From Faecalibacterium sp. UBA7177 (lineage in GTDB: Bacteria > Bacillota > Clostridia > Oscillospirales > Ruminococcaceae), in the NCBI GenBank assembly GCA_002491225.1, contig DKVN01000181.1, positions 2,480-12,444 of the forward strand: DNA of 9,965 nt. The letters run 5' to 3'. Positions 5,352-9,965 of the stretch are shown here, in pieces; positions within the stretch are counted from its first letter, which is position 1, and each line of letters opens with the position of its first letter. A program made the position numbers and the translations under genes. The notes beneath the pieces were generated by a model. That model ran no database searches. It was not told the DNA's origin and was given only the letters and a program-made list of their open reading frames with translations.

Positions 5352-6185
5352 CAGGTACTTGTAGATCTGCAGCTTGTTCGCCTCGTACAGGCCCATCTCC
5401 TCGTACAGCTCCTTATAATAGGAAAAGAGCGCCGCCTTGGTAGTAACCAGGTTGTGCAGGTTGATCTTGGTGGAGCAGATGCTCTTAGGGTTGCGCACAT
5501 AGTAGTAGATGGGGCTGGCCAGCGAGTAGAACCGCTCGGCGTAGCGGATGAACTCGAGGTTAAAGAGAAAATCCTCGCTCCAGGTCAGCTCCTCGCTGCA
5601 GTGGATCTCGTGCTCGGCCACAATTTTGCGGCGGTAGAGCTTGTTCCACATCACCCCGTAGTAAAAGCTGGCAGGCTCGGCCATCAGGTTTTCGGCAAAG
5701 CCGCGCTTGTCCAGAAAGCCCTCGGGCAAAAAACCCAACGGGGTCACCACCGGGGCCGGGTCGGGGCCGGAGCGCGGCGGCTCGTCGGCCGCCGGGTCGC
5801 CGCCGTAGGGGTACTCCACCCGGTAGTAGTGGGCGATCACCATGTCCGCGTCGTGGGCAAGGGCCTTTTGCACCAGCAGGGCGGTGGCGCTGGGGGCGAG
5901 GTAGTCGTCGCTGTCCACAAACTGCAGATACTCGCCCTTCGCCATCGCGAGGCCGAGGTTGCGGGTGGCCGAAACGCCGCTGTTGGGCTTGTTCACCAGG
6001 GTGATCCGGCTGTCCCGGTCGGCGTACATCCGGCACACCTCGGGGCTGACGTCCCGGCTGCCGTCGTTCAGCAGCAGGATCTCGAGGTTTTGGTAGGTCT
6101 GCTTGCAGACGCTCTCGATGCAGCGGGCAATGTGGTTTTTGGCGTTGTACACCGGGATGATCACGCTGACCAGCGGTTGTTCCAT
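5331..6185 (-). CDS. GT2 family (GT-A fold) glycosyltransferase
   Basis: This 284-residue cytoplasmic family-2 glycosyltransferase uses a nucleotide sugar to extend a surface glycan or glycolipid; donor and acceptor cannot be read from the sequence. It opens with VSVIIPVYN (6-14), then has NDGS (40-43) for the nucleotide and NSGVSATRN (68-76). The metal-binding DxD-type motif is DSDD (91-94). WNKLYRR (180-186) and SEDFLFN (203-209) match the late acceptor/catalytic region of EpsJ/WcaA-like enzymes. No membrane segment is evident. An insert rich in Pro, Asp and Gly (about 125-150) is unusual. Many relatives run past 300 residues, so the abrupt VASAEA end may be a shortened C-terminus. The ATG has AGGAGGAGGA just upstream. 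Codon use matches the GC-rich host, unlike the GT-C gene to the left, so the two transferases need not share a pathway. Confidence 0.9.
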   Translation of the reverse strand: MEQPLVSVIIPVYNAKNHIARCIESVCKQTYQNLEILLLNDGSRDVSPEVCRMYADRDSRITLVNKPNSGVSATRNLGLAMAKGEYLQFVDSDDYLAPSATALLVQKALAHDADMVIAHYYRVEYPYGGDPAADEPPRSGPDPAPVVTPLGFLPEGFLDKRGFAENLMAEPASFYYGVMWNKLYRRKIVAEHEIHCSEELTWSEDFLFNLEFIRYAERFYSLASPIYYYVRNPKSICSTKINLHNLVTTKAALFSYYKELYEEMGLYEANKLQIYKYLVASAEA

Positions 6186-6232
6186 CGTTTCTTCCTCCTC
6201 CTTTGGGCGGGGTGGGGGCTTTTACTACCACT

Positions 6233-6261
6233 ATCATAATATAAAATGCTGCCGTTCGCAA
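6233..6261 (-). promoter_or_regulatory. Sigma-A promoter of the GT2 gene
   Basis: On the minus strand, TTGCGA (6256-6261) and TATGAT (6233-6238) are 17 bases apart. Transcription would start near 6226, leaving a leader of about 40 bases before the ATG at 6185. Confidence 0.65.
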
Positions 6262-6272
6262 CAAAATGCCGC

Positions 6273-6309
6273 CCTTTGCGCCCAAAAACGGGCCGCAAAG
6301 GCCGCAAAC
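6273..6309. promoter_or_regulatory. Inverted repeat and tandem GCCGCAAA motif between divergent promoters
   Basis: CCTTTGCG-CCC (6273-6283) pairs with GGG-C-CGCAAAGG (6290-6301) with a single bulged C. Overlapping its right arm, GCCGCAAAG (6292-6300) is followed at once by GCCGCAAAC (6301-6309). It lies between the GT2 and rimP promoters, where an operator for either would be expected. No regulator family is recognised. Confidence 0.35.
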
Positions 6310-6331
6310 GAGCCAAAAAGGTGCAAAAAGC

Positions 6332-6360
6332 TTGCATAATCCCAAAAGATATGGTATAGT
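6332..6360 (+). promoter_or_regulatory. Sigma-A promoter of the rimP-nusA-infB operon
   Basis: TTGCAT (6332-6337), a 17-base spacer and TATAGT (6355-6360) predict a start near 6367. The -35 box overlaps the dyad TGCAA-n5-TTGCA (6322-6336). This gives rimP a leader of about 130 bases. Confidence 0.7.
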
Positions 6361-6383
6361 CTCATAGTAAGAAGGATGGAAAT

Positions 6384-6481
6384 GGAGAGTGGGCCGCAAG
6401 GCCCGCTCTCCTTTGCATGTAGGGGCCTTGTTGGGCCCCGGCGGGCGCTGGGGGGCGGGTCGATCTGCCCCCGCCGCCCGC
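6384..6481 (+). promoter_or_regulatory. Structured rimP leader with three hairpins
   Basis: Hairpin 1 pairs 6384-6395 (GGAGAGTGGGCC) with 6400-6411 over a GCAA (GNRA) tetraloop: 12 bp with one G-U, followed by only three T. Hairpin 2 pairs GGGGCC (6422-6427) with GGCCCC (6434-6439). Hairpin 3 pairs GCGGGCG (6441-6447) with CGCCCGC (6475-6481) and, nested inside, GGGGGC (6451-6456) with GCCCCC (6467-6472). It ends just before the rimP ribosome binding site. It matches no riboswitch class that I recognise. Confidence 0.45.
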
Positions 6482-6499
6482 AAGGGAAAGGGGGAGCGG

Positions 6500-7003
6500 A
6501 TGGCAAACGCGAAGGCAAAGGGCCAGGGCGGCCAGAACACCGCCGCGGTGGTGGAGGCGCTGGTGCGCCCGGTGCTCGAGGGTATGGGCCTGCGGCTGTG
6601 GGACGTGCGCTTTGAAAAGGAGGGCCCGGACTGGTTTTTGCGGGTGCTGATCGACCGTGACACCCCGCTGGACACCGACACCTGCGAGGCGGCGAGCCGG
6701 GCCATCGACCCGGTGATCGACGCGGCCGACCCCATCGAGCAGAGCTACTATATGGAGGTCGGCAGCCCCGGCCTTGGCCGCAGGCTGACGAGGGACGAGC
6801 ACTTTGCCGCGCTCACCGGCCAGACGGTGGCCGCCCGGCTGATCCGGCCGGACGCGCAGGGCCGCCGCGAGCTGCGCGGCACCCTGCTGGGCAAGGAGGG
6901 CCCGACCGTCCGCCTGGCCCCCGAGGATGGGGGCGAGCCGGTGGCGTTCGCCCTCTCGGCCGCGAGCTTCGTCAAGCTCTGCGACGACGAGGACCTCTTT
7001 TAG
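6500..7003 (+). CDS. rimP: Ribosome maturation factor RimP
   Basis: RimP (167 residues) binds the free 30S subunit and helps its late assembly, chiefly around the S12 region; family members are about 150-170 residues. The N-terminal domain has the pattern VVEALVRPVLEGMGLRLWDV (16-35). The family signature YYMEVGSPGLGRRL (83-96) closes it, and the C-terminal SH3-like barrel holds the G-x-L-x-G turn (RGTLLGKEG) and ends in the acidic DDEDLF. The first ten residues (ANAKAKGQGG) are a basic, flexible lead. The ATG at 6500 has an AAGGGGGAG ribosome binding site at 6488-6496. It is the first gene of its operon and directly precedes nusA, the usual bacterial order. Confidence 0.95.
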   Translation: MANAKAKGQGGQNTAAVVEALVRPVLEGMGLRLWDVRFEKEGPDWFLRVLIDRDTPLDTDTCEAASRAIDPVIDAADPIEQSYYMEVGSPGLGRRLTRDEHFAALTGQTVAARLIRPDAQGRRELRGTLLGKEGPTVRLAPEDGGEPVAFALSAASFVKLCDDEDLF

Positions 7004-7184
7004 AGAGAGGGGCGAGGGGCCTTTGCGAGAGGCTTCGCGCCTTTCACCCCGCGGGGCCCTTATTTGCCCGCCCCGCCAACAAAAACGAAACGACCCGCAG
7101 CGCCCCCTGCTGCCCAAAACCCCGCCCCCCGGCTGGGGCGGGCAGGCCGGGCGCGGCGGACCCAGATGGGAGGAAACCAGAAAA
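7004..7184 (+). other. GC-rich rimP-nusA spacer
   Basis: This gap is long for the operon (181 bases) and has no plausible gene. CCCGCCCC (7121-7128) pairs with GGGGCGGG (7135-7142) over six bases with no T-run after it, so it is not an intrinsic terminator. A weaker pairing lies around GAGAGGCTTCGCGCC (about 7026-7040). The nusA ribosome binding site GGGAGG is at 7168-7173. Confidence 0.5.
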
Positions 7185-8267
7185 ATGAATGCAGAATTTT
7201 TTGAGGCGCTTGCCCTGTTGGAAAAGGAGCGCGGCCTTTCGGCCGAGTACCTGATCGGCAAGATCAAGGAGGCGATTGTCCACGCGGTCAAGAAGGACCG
7301 CGGCCTCGGCGACTCGGACGATGAGTATGTGCTGGTCGAGATCGACCCCGACAAGGGGGCCTTCAACGTCTCGCTGGCGCAGGACATTGTCGAGGAGGTC
7401 GAGATGATCGGCGACCGCCCCCGTCCCACCCAGGTGGACCTTGCGGCCGCCCGCGAAAAGCGCAGCACCGCCCAGGTGGGCGAGCGGCTGCTCACCCCGC
7501 TCGAGACCAGGGACTTTGGCCGCATCGCCGCCCAGACCGCCAAGCATGTCATCCGGCAGGGGGTGCGGGAGGCCGAGCGCAACCAGATGTACAGCGAGAT
7601 GCAGTCCAAGGCGCACGAGATCATCAGCGGCACGGTCACCCGGATCGACCCGGTGCGCCATCTGCTCACCATCGACCTGGGCAAGAGCGGCGAGGCCGTG
7701 CTGCCCCACTCGGAGCAGGTGGAGGGCGAGGAGTACTACGAGGGCCAGCACCTGCAGGTGTATGTGGTGGATGTCACGGTCAGCGAGCGCGGGCCCCGCA
7801 TCATGATCAGCCGCACCCATCCGGGCCTTGTCAAGCGGATGTTCGAGATGGAGGTGCCCGAGATCTTCGACGGCACGGTCGAGGTCAAGGCGATCGCCCG
7901 CGAGGCGGGCGCGCGCACCAAGATGGCCGTCTGGAGCAAGGACGAGAATGTCGACGCGCAGGGCGCCTGCATCGGCGCGCACGGCGCGCGGGTGGCCCGG
8001 ATTGTCGAGGAGCTCGGCGGCGAGAAGATCGACATCGTCAAGTGGAGCGAGGACCCCGCCGAGTTCATCTCGGCCGCCCTCAGCCCGGCCAGGGTGCTCA
8101 AGGTCGAGCTGCTTGAGGGGGACACCCGCAGCTGCAAGGTCACGGTGCCGGACCAGCAGCTCAGCCTCGCCATCGGCAACAAGGGCCAGAACGCCCGGCT
8201 CTGCGCCCGGCTCACCGGCTACAACATCGACATCCGGCCCGAGAGCGGCTACTACGGCGAGGAGTAA
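7185..8267 (+). CDS. nusA: Transcription elongation/termination factor NusA
   Basis: NusA (360 residues) binds RNA polymerase near the RNA exit channel and tunes pausing, termination and antitermination. The N-terminal polymerase-binding domain covers about residues 1-140, with FGRIAAQTAKHVI at 111-123. The S1 domain starts at GTVTRID (149-155). KH1 follows, with GACIGAHGARV at 260-270, and KH2 has AIGNKGQNARLCARLTGY at 329-346. The length fits the compact Firmicutes form that lacks the acidic repeats of E. coli NusA. ATG 7185 is chosen for its GGGAGG site and because the family begins with M-x-x-E-x-x-E-A-L; upstream codons in the same frame run through the spacer. It lies between rimP and ylxR as in Bacillus. 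Confidence 0.97.
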   Translation: MNAEFFEALALLEKERGLSAEYLIGKIKEAIVHAVKKDRGLGDSDDEYVLVEIDPDKGAFNVSLAQDIVEEVEMIGDRPRPTQVDLAAAREKRSTAQVGERLLTPLETRDFGRIAAQTAKHVIRQGVREAERNQMYSEMQSKAHEIISGTVTRIDPVRHLLTIDLGKSGEAVLPHSEQVEGEEYYEGQHLQVYVVDVTVSERGPRIMISRTHPGLVKRMFEMEVPEIFDGTVEVKAIAREAGARTKMAVWSKDENVDAQGACIGAHGARVARIVEELGGEKIDIVKWSEDPAEFISAALSPARVLKVELLEGDTRSCKVTVPDQQLSLAIGNKGQNARLCARLTGYNIDIRPESGYYGEE

Positions 8268-8349
8268 GCCTCGCGGAACGCTGCACCCCGCCGGGCCGCG
8301 AAGCCCATAAAAGCCCATACCGGATTTCGAGCGAAAGGAGCGTCGGGCC

Positions 8350-8616
8350 ATGCCGCAACGCAAGATCCCCGTCCGCCGCTGCTGCGGCTGCGGCGAGGGC
8401 AAACCCAAAAAGGAGCTGGTGCGGATCGTCCGCTCGCCCGAGGGCGAGGTCAGCCTCGATACCACCGGCAAAAAGGCGGGCCGGGGGGCCTACCTCTGCC
8501 CCAATGCGGCCTGCCTTGCAAAGGCCCGCAAAAAGAAGAGCCTCGAACGGGCGCTGGCTGTGGCCATCCCGCCCGAAGTCTATGAGGCGATGGAGGCAAG
8601 CCTTGCAGACGAATAA
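8350..8616 (+). CDS. ylxR: YlxR family RNA-binding protein
   Basis: This is an 88-residue YlxR (DUF448) protein. It opens with IPVRRCCGCGEGKPKKELVR, followed by a strand-turn-strand and the signature GRGAYLC (44-50). Family structures show a basic surface suited to RNA. In Bacillus subtilis the protein has also been described as a nucleoid-associated regulator (RnpM/YlxR), including binding to RNase P RNA. Four cysteines (C11, C12, C14, C50) plus C55 could bind metal. The ATG follows AAAGGAG at 8334-8340. The end overlaps the ylxQ start by 14 bases, showing translational coupling. Its place between nusA and ylxQ is the classic Firmicutes order. Confidence 0.93.
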   Translation: MPQRKIPVRRCCGCGEGKPKKELVRIVRSPEGEVSLDTTGKKAGRGAYLCPNAACLAKARKKKSLERALAVAIPPEVYEAMEASLADE

Positions 8617-8992
8617 ACTGCTCGGGGCGCTGGGGCTCTGCCGCCGCGCCGGGAAGCTGGCGCTCGGCTCGGACCGGGTGCTCGAACAGGCGGCACGGGG
8701 CCGCGCGGCGCTGGTGCTGCTGGCCGCCGATGCGAGCGGCCGCACCGCCCGCCGGCTGCGCGAGGGCTGCGAAGGCCTCTGCCCGGTGCGCAGCCTGCCG
8801 CTGAGCCAAACCGAGCTGCTGCCCCTGACAAACCGCCCCACCGCGGTGCTGGCGGTACTGGATGAAAACCTGGCCCGGCTGTGCGAGGGCTGCCTTGATG
8901 CGGCCCCGCCGGACGCGGAGCCCGCAGCCGCAAACCCTGCCGCTGCAAAGCCCACCGCCGAGCCTGAACCCAAAAACAAAAGCATCAAATAA
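8603..8992 (+). CDS. ylxQ: YlxQ, L7Ae-like RNA-binding protein
   Basis: This is a 129-residue protein of the L7Ae/L30e/S12e/Gadd45 family, a kink-turn RNA-binding fold. It opens with TNKLLGALGLCRRAGKLALGSD, the usual N-terminus, and continues with ALVLLAADAS (36-45) and AVLAVLDENLARL (81-93). The start is taken as TTG at 8603 with GGAGG at 8592-8596. It lies inside ylxR, so the genes overlap by 14 bases. No ATG in frame gives a family-like N-terminus. The last 30 residues (about 100-129) are Ala/Pro-rich and lie outside the fold; Bacillus YlxQ is about 100 residues. The function is probably ribosome- or RNA-related, inferred from the fold and from neighbours nusA and infB. Confidence 0.9.
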   Translation: MQTNKLLGALGLCRRAGKLALGSDRVLEQAARGRAALVLLAADASGRTARRLREGCEGLCPVRSLPLSQTELLPLTNRPTAVLAVLDENLARLCEGCLDAAPPDAEPAAANPAAAKPTAEPEPKNKSIK

Positions 8993-9029
8993 ACCCAACG
9001 CGCCTCAACCTGAAGGAGGAATGGATTGA

Positions 9030-9965
9030 ATGCAGATCAAATACAAGATCAGTGAAGTGGCAAAGGACCTCAACGTCCCGTCCAAGCAGGTGCTGGAGTT
9101 GCTGGCCGGGCTTGGCGGCGCGCCCAAAAAGACCAGCTCGAACCTCGAGGAGGAGGAGCTGAACCACATTTTTGAGCATTTCACCCGCGCCAACGAGGAG
9201 CCGAGCCTCGACGAATACCTTGCCAGCGCCCCCAAGCCCAAGCCCAAGGAGAGCGAGGTGCTGAAAAAGGCGGACGGCACGGTGGTCGAGATGCCGCGGC
9301 CCAAAAAGCCCAAGGCCGAGAAGAAGGAGACCGCGGCCGAGCCCCCGAAACCCAAGCGCGAGGTGGTCACCAAGGTGGTGGACACCCGCACGGTGGATGT
9401 CAACCTCGACAAGTTCAATGAAAAATACACCGAGCTGGCGGGGACGAAAAATGTCGAAAACCGCCGCAAGCCCACCCCGGCGGGCAACAAGCAGAAGTTC
9501 GGCAACGCCAATAAAAACCGCGGCCGCCAGCCCTTCCAGCGCCGGCGGGAGACCGAGGCCGAGCGGCTGCAGCGCATCCAGCTGGAAAAGGCCCGCAAGG
9601 CCCAGCTCAAGGTGCAGATTCCGGACGAGATCACGGTGGGCGAGCTGGCTACCCGCCTCAAGGCCACCGCCGCCGCGGTCATCAAAAAGCTGATGGGCCT
9701 CGGCGTGATGGCCAGCGTCAGCCAGACCATCGACTTTGACACCGCCGCCATCGTGGCCGAGGAGCTGGGCGCGAAGGTCGAGCGGGAGGTGCATGTCACC
9801 ATCGAGGAGCGGCTCTTCGAGGTGGATGAGGACGCACCCGAGAGCCTCGTGGAGCGCCCGCCGGTCGTGGTGGTCATGGGCCACGTCGACCACGGCAAGA
9901 CCAGCATCCTCGATAAGATCCGCTCGGCCCACGTCACCGCGGGCGAGGCGGGCGGCATCACCCAG
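9030..9965 (+). CDS. infB: Translation initiation factor IF-2, N-terminal part (cut by window end)
   Basis: IF-2 is the GTPase that places fMet-tRNA on the 30S subunit and promotes subunit joining. The frame is open to the last base, giving 312 residues. The first IF2_N-like helix domain is at 2-30 (KYKISEVAKDLNVPSKQVLELL). A charged Lys/Glu/Pro linker (about 65-195) follows, with an Arg-rich patch at 155-173. A second IF2_N domain (about 196-250: IPDEITVGELATRL and IKKLMGLG) precedes the G domain, with P-loop GHVDHGKT (284-291) and the start of the G2 region GGITQ. The ATG at 9030 has AAGGAGG at 9013-9019, ten bases upstream. The linker is of Firmicutes length, shorter than in many Actinobacteria. 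The rest of the G domain and the tRNA-binding domains lie beyond the window. Confidence 0.97.
   Translation, partial: MQIKYKISEVAKDLNVPSKQVLELLAGLGGAPKKTSSNLEEEELNHIFEHFTRANEEPSLDEYLASAPKPKPKESEVLKKADGTVVEMPRPKKPKAEKKETAAEPPKPKREVVTKVVDTRTVDVNLDKFNEKYTELAGTKNVENRRKPTPAGNKQKFGNANKNRGRQPFQRRRETEAERLQRIQLEKARKAQLKVQIPDEITVGELATRLKATAAAVIKKLMGLGVMASVSQTIDFDTAAIVAEELGAKVEREVHVTIEERLFEVDEDAPESLVERPPVVVVMGHVDHGKTSILDKIRSAHVTAGEAGGITQ

Noticed and set aside
5304..6239. Plus-strand open frame of 311 codons opposite the GT2 gene
   Set aside because: The minus strand encodes all GT2 motifs in order with a promoter and ribosome binding site; the plus-strand product is Val/Leu/Gly/His repeats typical of an antisense frame.
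7044..8471. Long open frame on the minus strand opposite nusA and ylxR (475 codons)
   Set aside because: It is antisense to well-identified genes; GC-rich codon bias keeps the opposite frames open. The translation is Leu/Ala/Gly/Asp/His-rich without any family motif.
8985..9961. Two long minus-strand frames opposite infB
   Set aside because: They are mirror frames of the IF-2 coding sequence with low-complexity translations and no ribosome binding site.
1..9965. tRNA or rRNA genes, CRISPR arrays, complete insertion sequences
   Set aside because: No cloverleaf with a TTCGA-type arm, no regularly spaced repeats and no transposase motifs were seen by eye on either strand.

Overview
The window looks like the chromosome of a high-GC member of the Clostridia, probably Oscillospiraceae/Ruminococcaceae (the Faecalibacterium/Subdoligranulum neighbourhood is a guess). 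The grounds are the gene order rimP-nusA-ylxR-ylxQ-infB, a Firmicutes arrangement, strong AGGAGG-type ribosome binding sites, and the codon use of GC-rich gut Clostridia. The right half is conserved housekeeping sequence. The left half is an accessory patchwork.

Layout. Bases 1-1371 hold the C-terminal part of a probable phage portal protein with a four-cysteine zinc-ribbon insert. A small four-cysteine protein overlaps its stop (1368-1568), and a strong intrinsic terminator follows (1593-1639). Bases 1640-1848 carry two strong dyads and an extended -10 box in front of a serine recombinase (1849-2304) that stops right after its catalytic domain and long helix, so its DNA-binding domain is missing. 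At that stop the composition becomes clearly more AT-rich. This AT-richer block contains a GT-C type membrane glycosyltransferase (2385-3674) whose soluble C-terminus continues in another frame (3601-3780), and an intact AAA_14/DUF4143 ATPase (3929-5182). A GC-rich scrap lies between them (3783-3847). The ATPase has its own near-consensus promoter, and an 18-bp perfect hairpin starts near +1. A bidirectional terminator (5256-5305) separates it from a convergent GT2 glycosyltransferase (5331-6185, minus strand).

The GT2 gene and rimP are divergently transcribed from a shared region (6186-6499) with two good sigma-A promoters, inverted repeats between them and a multi-hairpin rimP leader. rimP, nusA, ylxR, ylxQ and infB (cut by the window end) follow on the plus strand. 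They link 30S maturation, transcription elongation/termination and translation initiation.

The best leads are a 20/21-nt direct repeat (3800-3820 and 5331-5351) bracketing the ATPase, the +1 hairpin of the ATPase gene, the frame break in the GT-C gene at tandem AGG-AGA codons, and the dyads upstream of the truncated recombinase. No convincing new multi-gene system is visible. The accessory part reads as successive insertions and decay next to a conserved operon.
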